Assembly (NCBI RefSeq): GCF_001311135.1 | Contig: NZ_BBAG01000020.1 | Location: forward strand, 1-49,879 | DNA from: Secundilactobacillus paracollinoides DSM 15502 = JCM 11969 | GTDB lineage: Bacteria > Bacillota > Bacilli > Lactobacillales > Lactobacillaceae | Length of the DNA stretch: 49,879 nt | Direction of reading: 5' to 3' | In this document: positions 8,954-18,627 of the stretch, in pieces | Layout: every line of letters begins with the position of its first letter | Numbering within the stretch: position 1 is the stretch's first letter | Notes under the pieces: generated by a model | What the model saw: only the letters and a program-made list of their open reading frames with translations | What the model was told of the DNA's origin: nothing | Database searches by the model: none | Position numbers and translations under genes: made by a program

Positions 8954-10282
8954 TTAATACAAATCGTAAGGAAAATTCAACAACTTCGCCAGTTGAACCA
9001 GATCATCCCGATAATCGCCATAGACCAGCGCGAAGTGGGATTCATAACCGTGGCTGACAAACTGGTCAACAAGGTCAGTCACATCCTCGGTCATTTTGAT
9101 TCGGCCGGAAGCGCCATTAAACTGCGGTTCCACGTCCTCGGCCTCGCCACTGGTAATGGCCAGCGAGTAGCCGTCCTTGGCGTTCCAGTGCACCCGCAAC
9201 ATGGTGACCTGACCCGGTTTCAATACCATATCCGGGCTGACCGGCATTTTGCGGTTCGGGTGAACACTGGCCTTCACGCCGTACTTTGGGTTCGCCAGCG
9301 AGAAGGCGCCGTAGTCGTGCCAAGTCGTGATGGAGTTGTCCTCGGGATCCATGCTGGAAAGGTCGCCAAGGAAAACGGCATCGCGGTTCGGTGTCAGCTG
9401 TTGCAGGACGTACATCGATAGCGCACCGTGAATATCACATTCCATCGCCGTTGGCAATTGCTCGTCACAAAGCTGGGACCACACGGCACCGGGCGCACTG
9501 TGATACTTGTCGAAAAAGTCTGGCCAACAGCGGGAAGCCAGGGCACCGAGGTTATCCTGTTTCTGATAACGGCGCATCAGGGTCGCAAACTTGACGTAGC
9601 GGGTGGTTTCATCCGCCTTGGTGTCCAATCCGTCAAAGTGCGCGTCGGCGTACGCTAGCTGGTCGTCGTAATCCTCGCCGGTGACTTTTTCGGCAGCGTC
9701 GAACGCGTCGTCGATATTGTAATGTTTCAGCGTGGTACCAAACGTTTGCGCGAGTTCGTCTGCATTGGCGTCTGAGAAGAAACCAGGCGGGTAGGTGCCG
9801 ACCACACCAATGTTTAACGCAGCCAGATCTGATTTGACCTGGGCAGCTTCGACGAACACCTTGATCTTATTTTGGACGGCCGATTCATCTGGGTTGCCGT
9901 AGAGGTGTTCAAACGGATGATGCTGACTTGCCAGATAGTTGCCAGAACTCATGATGCCAGTCAGCGCGTTAAACCGCAGCCAGCCGTGGACGCTTGGTTC
10001 GCGCGGCGCCAGGAGTAAGATTGGCGTCGTTGGGTAGTACCGGTGAACCAGCTGGATAAATTCAGCATCGGTAAACGTTGTGTTTTGGAAAATGATACCG
10101 CTAATTGCTTTATCGTGGATACTACCGAGGTAGCTGCTCAGTTCCGTTGGGTCGCCCAGCGCATCTTTCGGTTCAAGCACATCATACTTAGCAAGAATCT
10201 TCTTCGTTGTTGCCATAATCGTTTCCGCCGACTTAGCATCAAACTTTCGCCGGACAACTGGTAAATATAAGATTTGAGACAT
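8954..10282 (-). CDS. L-fucose isomerase-related sugar isomerase, probable sulfosugar role
   Basis: This 442-residue cytosolic protein resembles the fucose/arabinose isomerase superfamily (COG2407-like), whose members interconvert aldoses and ketoses with a divalent metal. Acidic and His residues of the C-terminal half (MECDIHGALS, TTWHDYGAFS) are candidate metal ligands. It is the last gene of the minus-strand cluster with sulfoquinovosidase, transaldolase and aldehyde dehydrogenase, so I infer a step on sulfoquinovose or 6-deoxy-6-sulfofructose. A second isomerase candidate, the DUF4867 protein, is encoded upstream, so which of the two makes sulfofructose is open. A pair of cloverleaf repeats separates it from the rest of the operon. 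The frame is intact. Confidence 0.75.
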   Translation of the reverse strand: MSQILYLPVVRRKFDAKSAETIMATTKKILAKYDVLEPKDALGDPTELSSYLGSIHDKAISGIIFQNTTFTDAEFIQLVHRYYPTTPILLLAPREPSVHGWLRFNALTGIMSSGNYLASQHHPFEHLYGNPDESAVQNKIKVFVEAAQVKSDLAALNIGVVGTYPPGFFSDANADELAQTFGTTLKHYNIDDAFDAAEKVTGEDYDDQLAYADAHFDGLDTKADETTRYVKFATLMRRYQKQDNLGALASRCWPDFFDKYHSAPGAVWSQLCDEQLPTAMECDIHGALSMYVLQQLTPNRDAVFLGDLSSMDPEDNSITTWHDYGAFSLANPKYGVKASVHPNRKMPVSPDMVLKPGQVTMLRVHWNAKDGYSLAITSGEAEDVEPQFNGASGRIKMTEDVTDLVDQFVSHGYESHFALVYGDYRDDLVQLAKLLNFPYDLY

Positions 10283-10331
10283 TGATTGAGTACTCCTCTT
10301 CTCGTTTTAAATTTTTTAGATTGGATAGTAT

Positions 10332-10588
10332 TCCGTTGCATTGCGCGATTTGGCACTCCGTTGTGGTGGCTCGCGATGAAGCTAATTCAGCTGTCGCTGT
10401 GCGCCATCTGAATGGATCTCCATCGTCTCGCATGTCACTAAATGGCCAAAGAACGGCCATCAAGTGACATCGACACCACGGTTCCGTGCCAAATCGCTCC
10501 ATTCCACTCACGTTGGGCTATCTGCTTAAATAGGTTAAGTATCAAATATGAATTAAAGCCGGTTCGCAGATTATCCGCACTCGACTGC
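10332..10588 (-). repeat. Cloverleaf repeat, class A unit with D block
   Basis: D block 10588-10566 and cloverleaf 10508-10332 on the minus strand. Hairpin 1 is GTCACTTGATGG with CCATTTAGTGAC, and the hairpin 2 arm is the CGCACAGCGAC variant also seen at 25596 and 29390. It lies between two operon genes. Confidence 0.85.
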
Positions 10589-10713
10589 TGGTTAACTATC
10601 AGCAGTTAACCTAATGACTTGTGCGAATGGATAACGCGGTGAATATACAGGATGCGATATTCTTGTTGATCTAACGTAGAGTTAACTGATAGGTGCCTAA
10701 TTCAGCAAGTATT

Positions 10714-10887
10714 AGCGGAGTGGAGCCGGTCGGCATTGCAGGCAGTCGTGTCGGTGTCTGATGGCGAGGGTCCTTTCCTCGCCTACAAACACGGGAGACG
10801 GAGGAGATCCTTGAATTTCTGGTAAGAAATTCAATAGCTCCGGAGCGACCCATTACAGCCTGCAGGGCCGACCGGCGCAACGCAGCG
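10714..10887 (+). repeat. Cloverleaf repeat, class B
   Basis: The outer stem starts GCCGGTCGGC and closes with GCCGACCGGC. Hairpin 1 closes with GGCGAGG/CCTCGCC, and hairpin 2 has the constant GGAGATCC and TTGAATTTCT/AGAAATTCAA. It is head to head with the A unit at 10332 and ends 4 nt before the DUF4867 stop codon. Confidence 0.85.
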
Positions 10888-10891
10888 AACG

Positions 10892-11571
10892 TTACAGTCT
10901 ATCTTCGACAACTGGGTTGATCGTCGTATTAATCCCAGAAAGCCCAACAAACGCACCGTTGTTCACCATCCGTAAGTTCTCCGGATGGGTCAGCAGCCAC
11001 TTGTTACGTTGGAATAACAGGTCGTCTGGTTTGCGTTTGGAAGCAAGTGGGCTGTTGGTGCCGTCAGTTAAAACGACAAGGCACTTGAAACCGGCCGAGT
11101 CGACCGCGCATGGTGCGAAGTGCATCGTGGTGGGGTAGACTTCGATAGCGGTACCTTGCGGAATGAAGAAGGCGTGGGCCTTACTGGACTTCAATCGTTT
11201 GTCAACGAGGTTCTGGCGTTCAGCGAAAAACAAAACGAAGTCGGTGGCGGCTAAGTTGAGTTCGGAACAGTTGTGAAACTCAAACGCGTTGAGCTTGTTG
11301 CTGTGACCGTTGCAGTAGCCAATTTCGATGGGCTGCTCGCCGTAGAAATTTCGCGCGATCTGTTGGCGCTGGGTGTCATTTAAGAACTGCGGGTCATTTC
11401 TCGCGTATTGGTTGCCGGTCGCCGGAATGACCGTTTGCGTGTTTAACGTATTTAACAGGTTGGCTTGAAAGGCAGGTCGATGACTTGGCCAAATTGGGAA
11501 AATTCTGGGTCGGTGACGGTTTTGATCGTCACGTCATGGTTGGTGTGTTGCAGGTCAGATAGTGTTGTCAT
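10892..11571 (-). pseudogene. DUF4867 cupin-like protein, frameshifted; candidate sulfoquinovose isomerase
   Basis: The ATG at 11571 lies 3 nt after the transaldolase stop codon, so the two genes are tightly coupled. The first 39 codons run into a stop near 11460. One added base near 11473 (CTGCC to CTGGCC) joins them to a long conserved frame of about 225 residues. That frame has cupin-like metal-site features: GYCNGHSNKLNAFEFH, then FFIPQGTAIEVY, TMHFAPC and FKCLVVLTDGTNSPL. I recall these as typical of DUF4867. Proteins of similar fold (KduI, lyxose isomerase) isomerise sugars, so this may isomerise sulfoquinovose. That is inference from fold and operon context; the fucose-isomerase-like neighbour is the alternative. 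Confidence 0.7.
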
Positions 11572-11574
11572 AGG

Positions 11575-12240
11575 CTACTCCGTTTTCGTGTTGTCCCAGG
11601 CGTCTTGGAATGTCTTGAGGCCGAGGTCGGTGTACGGGTTGGTAAAGCTGGTCTCGTAAACGGACAGAGCGCAGGTGACGATGTCGGCACCGTAAATGGC
11701 GGCCTGTTCCAACTGCTTAGCGGTCCGAATTGCGGCAACGATAATTTCAGTGTCAAAGTTGTAAGTCTTATAGATGTCCACGATGTCCTTCACGTAGGAT
11801 AACCCGTCGTCACCGTAATCTTCGCGCCAGCCGACAAATGGGGAAACGTACTTGGCGTGAAGTTTGCCGGGCATGATCGACTGCGCTGCTGAGAACACAA
11901 GGGTCATGTTGGTGCGGATGCCCTGCGCTTCCAACCGGCGGGCCGCAATGATGCCTTGTTTGTTGGTTGGAATTTTAATGACAAAGTTCTTTGAAATGGC
12001 GCTGATGTCCTTGGCATACGCAACCATGTCGTCGGCGTTGTCCAGGTGCGGGTTAATTTCCACAGATACGGGGAAGTCTGGTTTGTCAGCCACGTAGTCT
12101 GCGATGTCTTGGATGGCTTTTTTAAACGGCTTCCTACTGTTCATGATGTGCTTTGGATTGGTGGTCACACCGTCAAAGCCGTATTGCTCGTAAGCAATTT
12201 TGATTTCGTCTAACTTGGCACTATCTAAAAAGTATTTCAT
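11575..12240 (-). CDS. sftT: FSA-type transaldolase, probable 6-deoxy-6-sulfofructose transaldolase
   Basis: This 221-residue protein belongs to the short transaldolase/fructose-6-phosphate aldolase family, with the Schiff-base lysine Lys89 in VIKIP, the N-terminal FLDSAKLDEI and the TTNP motif at 26-29. In the sulfo-transaldolase route such an enzyme cleaves 6-deoxy-6-sulfofructose, gives sulfolactaldehyde, and moves the three-carbon unit to glyceraldehyde-3-phosphate to form fructose-6-phosphate. I chose the ATG at 12240 because AGAAGGA lies just upstream. Operon neighbours (sulfoquinovosidase, sulfolactaldehyde-type dehydrogenase, GPH transporter) are the reason for the sulfo-specific call; by sequence alone it could be a fructose-6-phosphate aldolase. 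Confidence 0.8.
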   Translation of the reverse strand: MKYFLDSAKLDEIKIAYEQYGFDGVTTNPKHIMNSRKPFKKAIQDIADYVADKPDFPVSVEINPHLDNADDMVAYAKDISAISKNFVIKIPTNKQGIIAARRLEAQGIRTNMTLVFSAAQSIMPGKLHAKYVSPFVGWREDYGDDGLSYVKDIVDIYKTYNFDTEIIVAAIRTAKQLEQAAIYGADIVTCALSVYETSFTNPYTDLGLKTFQDAWDNTKTE

Positions 12241-12284
12241 TAGTAATGATCCTTCTTTCAAGTTTTAAAAACAGTGAAGACAAT

Positions 12285-13712
12285 TTAGTTGGATTCTTCG
12301 ATAACGGGTTCGGCAATTTGCTCGGAACCGCGACGTTTCAGCAGGTCCGTCACGATCTTGCTGTACTTCTTTTCAGTCAGGGAGTAGGCCCAGTACATTA
12401 AAATGATGGTGGCAATCGATAGCACAGCCGAGTAAATGAACATCAGCCCCCGAATCCCCATGAGCGCGGTTGCGGTCTGTGTTGCACCTGGCACGTAGCG
12501 ACCCAGGCCAGCACGATGCCGGGCAGGAACCCAGCAATGGCTTGGGAGAGTTTCCGGAAGTAGGTGAAGAATGAGTAGACCATGCCTTCAGTCCGAATCC
12601 CGGATTGCCACTCGCCGTATTCCACGCAGTCGGACACAAGTGCCCAGTTCAGCGCACTCGTGAAGCCGTCGCCAAGGTAGGCGATGCTGGTGAAGAAGAC
12701 CAGCAGGAAGGTGTTGTTGGCGAAGAAGAAGCCGAGAATGTCCGCGATGGCCCAGATGGCACAGCCCATCATGTAGACGTACTTTTTATCGAACCGTTTC
12801 GTTAAAATGGGTGCCAGCAGCACGGACACGAAGACCATGCCGATACTGAAGAAGCCGAGCCAAGATTCAGCGGTCATATCTTTGAGAATGTACTTACAGT
12901 AGTAGACCTGGACGGTGAGCTTGAGGTTAAAGGCGGAGAACGTAAACAGGTTCACGAAACTCAGCGTGATCAGCGGCTTGTTACGCAGGAGGGCTTTAAA
13001 TGATTTCTTGAGCTCGGCCTTGCTGACCTTTTCCTTCTTAGGCGCCGAATAATTTTCCTTAATGTTGGCGTAGGAATACCACTGCGCCAGCACGCCGACG
13101 ATGGCGAAGATGACGACGGCGATCGAGTAGCCGATCTTCTGGTTCGGCAGCGCTTCAACAATCGGCATAAACCCGATAGTGGCAATCATCAGCCATGTTG
13201 GAGCCAGCCTGCCGCCAGGACGCTAGTTCCGACCGCTCCTGACTATTTCGCGTCATCGTTGGGATCATCGACCCGAACGGCACGTTTGAAATACTGTAAC
13301 AGGTCCCAAACAGCATGTAGGCGATGTAGGCTCAGATGAGTTTACCGGTCACTGAGAAGTTTGGCGTACTGAAGTTAGCAATCAGCAACAGCGCCAGGGG
13401 AATCGCAGCCCACAGGAGAAACGGTCGGAACTTGCCCCGTTTCGTAATGTTGGTTCGATTATCGATCCACGTCCCCACTGCCATATCGGCAAACGCGTCC
13501 CAGATCTTTGCCACCAGGAACACCGTCCCAGCAGCGGCACTTGGCAGGCCGACCTGATCTGTAAAGTAGTTCAACAGGTACAACTGTCCCATATCAAACA
13601 GGAAGTTATTCCCCATATCTCCCACGGCATAGCCGATCTTATTTCGCAACGTCACCATTCTTGGTGCTGTCTCATTCTGCGCCGTTGCTGCTTTTGTTTC
13701 TGTAGAATCCAT
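12285..13712 (-). pseudogene. GPH-family sugar (probable sulfoquinovose) transporter, disrupted
   Basis: The pieces join into about 475 residues of a glycoside-pentoside-hexuronide:cation symporter (MelB/YihO-like), with the N-terminal NKIGYAVGDMGNNFLFD and the loop motif FGSMIPTMTRNSQERSELASWRQAG. Three lesions break it as printed: a TGA at 13334-13332 where a Trp fits (LI-stop-AYIAYMLFG), a frameshift near 13192, and another near 12499 (one G missing restores WVGYVPGATQ). E. coli uses GPH proteins (YihO, YihP) in the sulfoquinovose operon, so the position after the transaldolase supports uptake of sulfoquinovose or its glycosides. If the lesions are real the operon lacks its importer; I suspect sequence errors. 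Confidence 0.75.
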
Positions 13713-13762
13713 TTAAGTGTAGCCTTCTCTCTTAGGTTTCAGTTTTTATATTGTCTTTTTAG

Positions 13763-14021
13763 TCCGTTGCATTGCGTGATTTGGCACTCCGTTGTGGTGG
13801 CTCGCGATGAAGCTAATTCGATTTCTGCTGCGCAGCTCTCGAATGGATCTCCATCGTCTCGCATGTCACTAGGTGGCCGAAACCCTCGCCCACCAAGTGA
13901 CATCGACACCACAACTCCGTGCCAAATCGCTCCATTCCACTCACTTTGAAGATAATAATTACGGAGACTAAGTATCGAATCGGAATTAAAGCCGGTTCAT
14001 AGATTATCCGCCCTCGACTGC
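13763..14021 (-). repeat. Cloverleaf repeat, class A unit with D block
   Basis: D block 14021-14001 and cloverleaf 13941-13763 (minus). Hairpin 1 is GTCACTTGGTGG with CCACCTAGTGAC, and hairpin 2 has the AGCTGCGCAGC tip. It lies in the gap between the transporter and aldehyde dehydrogenase genes. Confidence 0.85.
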
Positions 14022-14242
14022 GAGTCATCGGAAGTGAGGTAACGATATGATACCTACTGTTACCGTAGATGATGGTGATTGCAATGAATGCTACTTAAGA
14101 TTGGGTGTTGAATGATTTACCACTATTTGTCGTGAACAGCGTGTGCAACAAGGACATGCATAGCTATGAGCAAGTCAACACAGTTTATGCCGTGCCCTTT
14201 ACTCACCATGACCGAGGCATCACCGGAACATGCGGTGGCGGG
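14022..14242. other. Unexplained spacer between two facing repeat units
   Basis: About 220 nt between the A unit and the following B unit. I see no open reading frame, promoter or terminator. It has no obvious relative elsewhere in the window. Confidence 0.4.
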
Positions 14243-14497
14243 GCAGTCGAGGGCGGATAATCTGCGAACTTGGGTTAACTGAGTTTCGATACTTCAGTTA
14301 AGAATTTATGGTGCTGAATGTCAGTGACGTGGCGTGAATCTGGCTGGTTGGCGTGGTGTCGATGGTTGTTAGCGAGGGTTCTTTCCTCGCTTATAACCAT
14401 GGGAGTCGGAGGAGATCCTTGAATTTCTGCCAAGAAATTCAATAGCTCCGTAGCGACCCACTACGCCAACCAGCCAGATTCACAGAACAGAACGCCA
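14243..14497 (+). repeat. Cloverleaf repeat, class B unit with full D block
   Basis: D block (GCAGTCGAGGGCGGATAATC) at 14243-14269, a spacer with its own hairpin (TTAACTGAG/CTTCAGTTAA), then the cloverleaf from about 14327. The outer stem GAATCTGGCTGGTTGG pairs with its complement at about 14465-14482, where the copy at position 81 has GAATCTGGGCGGGCGG; several of these positions covary. Hairpin 1 is ATGGTTGT with ATAACCAT. This is the clearest full B unit. Confidence 0.85.
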
Positions 14498-14555
14498 GTT
14501 ACAGCAAATCTTAACCACCCAGATTCACGGAATGCCACGGCCTCAATCACTATCC

Positions 14556-15926
14556 CTATCCCCGCGCAATCATTTTCTTGTTCGCAAACTCATACAACGC
14601 CTGATCGCTCATTTCCCGTCCGTAACCGGAGGACTTCACGCCGCCGAATGGCAGTTCAGGGTAACCGTTGGAGGGTTGGTTGAGGAAGATTTGGCCGGTG
14701 ATGAGCTGGTCGGCGACGCGCTTAGCTTCGTCGAGGTCTTGGGAATAAACGGCACCCGCGAGGCCGTATTGCGTGTCGTTGGCGACTTGGATGGCTTCGT
14801 CGGTGTCTTTTGCAATGTGCACCTGGCCGACGGGACCGAAGAATTCGGCGTCGTACATGGGGTTGTCGGGCTTCAGATTGCCCAGCAGCATTGGCTTAAA
14901 GAAGAACCCATCGCGGTCCTTCTGCGCACCACCGTCAACCAGGATCTCAGCACCGTGTTCAACGGCGGTGTCGACTTGCAGCTGCAGCTGGTCGCGGGCA
15001 CGTTCGGAGGACATTGGGCCGATGGTGGTGTCGTCCGCCATGGGGTCGCCGAGGACTTGTTGCTCAAACGTGGTCTTCATCTTAGTGACAAATTCGTCCG
15101 CGTTGGCTTCAGTCACGATGTACCGCTTGGCTGAGGTGCAGACTTGCCCCGCATTCCGCAAGCGGGAAATGGCGCCGTCAGCGACTGCCTGGTCAATATC
15201 GGCATCCGGCAGGACTACGAACGCATCGTTGCCGCCGAGCTCCAATGTCGTTTTGGTGAGGGCTTGGGCCGCTTCACTGGCGACGATTCGGCCTGCCTTG
15301 GTCGAGCCGGTCAACGCTACGCCCTGGACGCGGTCGTCGGCGATGATGGCGGCGGCTTGGTCGTTGGTCAAAAACAAGTTTTGGAAACCACCGTGCGCGT
15401 GCATGACACTGTAGACGGTCTTTTCAAACTGATCCGCGCAGCCAGCAACAATCGGGGCGTGTTTTAAAATGACCGGATTGCCCAACAGGAAGTTTGGCGC
15501 GAACACCCGCATGACCTGGGTGTACGGGAAGTTCCAGGGTTCGATGGCGAACACGATTCCGGTCGATTCGTACTGCATCTGCGCCTGCTTATCGCCCAAG
15601 TAGGTGTAGGGCTTTGGCGTCAGCGCCTTGGGGCCGTTATCCGCATAGTACTGGGCAATGTTGCCGGCAGCGTTCGCTTCAGCCAAGGCTTCGGTGTAGC
15701 GCTTGCCCATGTTTTCCGTGGCCGTTTTTGCGAGGACCTCAGCGTTGTCGTGGAAGGCCTTCGCAATCTCACCCAACTGCTGGGCGCGCTGGTCAAACGT
15801 GTGGCGGCGCTGGAAAGTGAAGTACTTGTCAGCACGGTCCAGCGCATCGCTGATATCCTCGGTGCTGTTAACGGGGTAGGCGGCAATTTCCTTGCCTGTA
15901 TAGGGGTTGACGATCTTAAAATTCAT
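14556..15926 (-). CDS. NAD(P)-dependent aldehyde dehydrogenase, probable sulfolactaldehyde dehydrogenase
   Basis: This 456-residue enzyme of the aldehyde dehydrogenase superfamily shows the catalytic Cys263 (NAGQVCTSAKR), general base Glu229 (TLELGGNDAF) and oxyanion Asn132 (PWNFPY). The length is that of succinate-semialdehyde-type members. In sulfo-transaldolase clusters this class oxidises 3-sulfolactaldehyde to sulfolactate, which is then exported; no exporter gene is visible here. Its ATG overlaps the stop of the GH31 gene (TAATG), so both are translated together. The frame is intact. A succinate-semialdehyde or lactaldehyde substrate cannot be excluded from sequence alone. Confidence 0.85.
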   Translation of the reverse strand: MNFKIVNPYTGKEIAAYPVNSTEDISDALDRADKYFTFQRRHTFDQRAQQLGEIAKAFHDNAEVLAKTATENMGKRYTEALAEANAAGNIAQYYADNGPKALTPKPYTYLGDKQAQMQYESTGIVFAIEPWNFPYTQVMRVFAPNFLLGNPVILKHAPIVAGCADQFEKTVYSVMHAHGGFQNLFLTNDQAAAIIADDRVQGVALTGSTKAGRIVASEAAQALTKTTLELGGNDAFVVLPDADIDQAVADGAISRLRNAGQVCTSAKRYIVTEANADEFVTKMKTTFEQQVLGDPMADDTTIGPMSSERARDQLQLQVDTAVEHGAEILVDGGAQKDRDGFFFKPMLLGNLKPDNPMYDAEFFGPVGQVHIAKDTDEAIQVANDTQYGLAGAVYSQDLDEAKRVADQLITGQIFLNQPSNGYPELPFGGVKSSGYGREMSDQALYEFANKKMIARG

Positions 15927-17949
15927 TAGTATTCTGCTCCAATCTTTTCAAATAAGGCCGCAAATTCTGAGTCGGCGCGGTAGAAAACGGGGATCTGACC
16001 CAGCGGTGCACTGACTTCAACGGTGTCACCGCCAGTAAACCGGTCGCCGGTCCAGAGGTGGATCCAGTTGTCTTCGGGCAGGTAGGTCGACCAGGTTTGC
16101 TTGCCAGGCCGGTACACCGGTGCCACTAACAGATCGCGGCCAAGTAAGTATTCATACTGGATGTCGTAGGTGCCGGCATCGTCTGGATAGTGCATGAACA
16201 GCGGCCGCTGCATCGGCAAGCCTTCGCTGACCGCCTGCGCCGCGATTATTTTCCGGTACGGGGTCAGGGCTTTAAACACCTGGGTCATCCGGGCGAGATG
16301 CACTGAGGCATCGTAATCGTCGTAGACTGAAAATTCTGATCCGGTCGGTTACCCTCGTGCGTCCGCATCAGTGGGGTGAAGGCGGCCATCTCGGCCCAGC
16401 GCATGAAGAGTTCGCGCGAGCGGATGTTACCGTACAGGCTGGTGTAGCCGCCGATGTCGCTGTGGGAAATGCTGTTGCCGGTCAAACCAGCGGACAGGGC
16501 GGCCGGAATCGTTGCGGCGAGCCCGTCGTCCAGACTCCAGTTCACACTCTGATCGCCCGCCCACAGCACCGGCGCGTACTTCTGACTGCCAGTGCCGCCA
16601 GCGCGCATGAAGTACATGATCTGGTCGGTCAACCCAGCTTCCTTAACGGCGTCGTAGTTGCATTGCGCCCAAAGGACTGGCCACTTGTTGTGCATCACCA
16701 TCGGGTCGGAGTGGTCGTACAACACAACGTCGGTGGGCAGGTACTCGCCGAAGTCAGCCATCCAACCTTTCATGCCAGTGCTGATCAGCCGCTGTTTGAT
16801 GAGGTCCTTGTACCAGTCAAACGCGTCCGGGTTCGTGAAATCGACCACGCCGCAAAGGAACTCGCCGAAGTCAACAAGGTAGATGTCCCCAGTCTGCGTT
16901 TTAGCGAAATAGCCCAGGTCCTTCACATCCGCAAACAGTTGGGTGTCGTTTGCGATGTAGGGGTTGATGTAGCCGAGAAACGCGATGCCCTGGTCCTGCC
17001 ACTGTTTAATGGACGTCGTCAGGTTGGGGTACAGGTTGTCATCGGCACGCCAGTCCCAGTAGAGCCGCTTGCCAAAGCTGGTCATGCGAATGCCTTCCCA
17101 GTCCTGCGCCCAGATGCCGGCAAGCGCCACGTCGTTTTCTTTGAGCTGGTCAGTGATCTCCGAAACGCGGTCGGTGCCGCCCTGCACGCCCAGAATGAGC
17201 CCGTTGTTGGTCCAATCGGGCAGCCCAGTTGTGCGGCCGACCAGGCTGGTTAATTTTGTAATCAACTCGGGAAAGGTCGGGGCGGTATCAAACGTCAATG
17301 ACAGCGGTAAGTCCCAGAACTGCAGCTCGTGGTAGTCGTCATTTTGAAAATCAAAGTCGGCATAGTCGTAACTGGCCACGTGACAGTAGTACATCTGGGT
17401 CGAAATAAACGTGGGCGCTGGGTAGTTCGTGGTGTAGTAGTCGCCGCCAGAGTGGGTCTGGTCCGCCTGGAAGGTCGTCAGCGTGTGCTTGTTGCGGCCA
17501 ACGCCGGGTTCGGACGTCCATAACGGAAAGTGGCGGCCGCGCAGGTCCAGGTGCGACAGTTGTTCACCGCACCCGTAAACGTGCTCGTCCTTGTCGGCCG
17601 TTAACCGGAACCAGAAGCGATTCCAGCCGTCCTTTAATAGGGTAGGTTTGATGACGAGCCGGTCAGCTGCGTCGAGAAAACAGGTGAGCTCAAGGTAAGC
17701 ATCGCCCTGAAAACTAAACGTGAGCTGAATGTCGTCTTCAGTAACACGGTGATCGGTGAGGGTCAACGGCAGCTTAGCGGCCAGCGTGTCGCTAAGCTCA
17801 AAGTTACCTTGGTACATGGCAACGTCGGCGTCCCCGCGGCCAATAAAGACGATCGGCGAAGCGGCCGTCTCACGAAGCAGCGGCAGGTCATGGTAAAACA
17901 GGGTGTTGTTTAAAAAGGTGAGTGGAGCTTGTTGAGAAGTAGAAATCAT
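15926..17949 (-). pseudogene. yihQ: GH31 sulfoquinovosidase (YihQ-like), one frameshift
   Basis: The enzyme hydrolyses sulfoquinovosyl glycosides such as those from plant sulfolipid. The main frame (554 residues to 16285) and the C-terminal frame (to 15926) join if one base is added near 16326, giving NFQVYDDYDASVHLARM. Asp399 in GWMADFGEYLP is the nucleophile position and Asp466 in WAGDQSV the acid position. Long stretches (MRAGGTGSQKYAP, SHSDIGGYTSLYG, MRTHEGNRP, YLLGRDLLVAPV, FYRADSE) match what I recall of E. coli YihQ much better than ordinary alpha-glucosidases. It is the first gene of the operon, with GGAGGTGG 6 nt before the ATG at 17949. Confidence 0.85.
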
Positions 17950-18079
17950 AGGCCACCTCCATGGTTGGTTTTTGTGTCGTGATGATAAGTTTTTTGTGAT
18001 TTTAAGTGTAGATATGGGTAAGGGTTTTGCGATGGTTAGTAATATAGCGATTGGAGGTTAAATGGAACTTAAAGGAAAG

Positions 18080-18210
18080 AGTGCGGAGCGAGCCGGTTAA
18101 GGGGCGGAGCATAAGGGACTCTGACCAGAAAGCCTGAACTGCGGGCTTTGTGGTCAGAGTCCCTTATGCAGTAGCCCCTTGCTCGCGGAGCACGTTTAGG
18201 CTATGAGCCA
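18080..18210 (+). repeat. C-type long hairpin repeat
   Basis: The GCATAAGGGACTCTGACC arm pairs with GGTCAGAGTCCCTTATGC. The apex is diverged (GCCTGAACTGCGGGC), while the internal loop GCGGAG/CAGTAG and the right flank CGGAGCACGTTTAGGCTATG are kept. It lies about 130 nt upstream of the sugar operon start. Confidence 0.8.
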
Positions 18211-18627
18211 AGAAAGGCCGCCACGATCCCCGAAATACCGCCATTTCCACCAACCAGTGATACAAAAACCAAATATCACAGATACAAAATAAATATCACC
18301 CAAATTACCCAAGAAAAATGCCAAACACCCCAACAAAAAAACGCCTAAAAAGGGCAAATACAACCACATTTTTAGACGATGATTAAAGGCTGAATCAGTA
18401 TTTTACGAATTGCAATCTACATGACAGTCATCGAATTTAACGATAGTTACAGAAAAGGACAGTTAATAATTAATGACTGATACTGACTATATTTATTATG
18501 GTATCAGTAGAAAAGAACAAAATTCGATTGAATAACGGTAGTACCCAAGTCATCTGATCACCAGAACGATACATGTTTGATACAATAAAATCGAAAGAAG
18601 AATGGATAACAAAGGAGACCTCATAAC
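18211..18627. other. AT-rich intergenic stretch
   Basis: No gene is seen. A perfect 7-bp inverted repeat CTGATAC/GTATCAG separated by 17 nt lies at about 18477-18509, and a TACAAT about 50 nt before the antitoxin ATG may be its -10 box. Confidence 0.4.

Noticed and set aside
10283..10891. Insertion sequence between operon genes
   Set aside because: No transposase frame or terminal repeats typical of IS; the DNA is fully explained by A, D and B repeat units.
16357..17253. 298-codon plus-strand frame opposite the GH31 gene
   Set aside because: Antisense shadow of a GC-rich coding region; no start signal.
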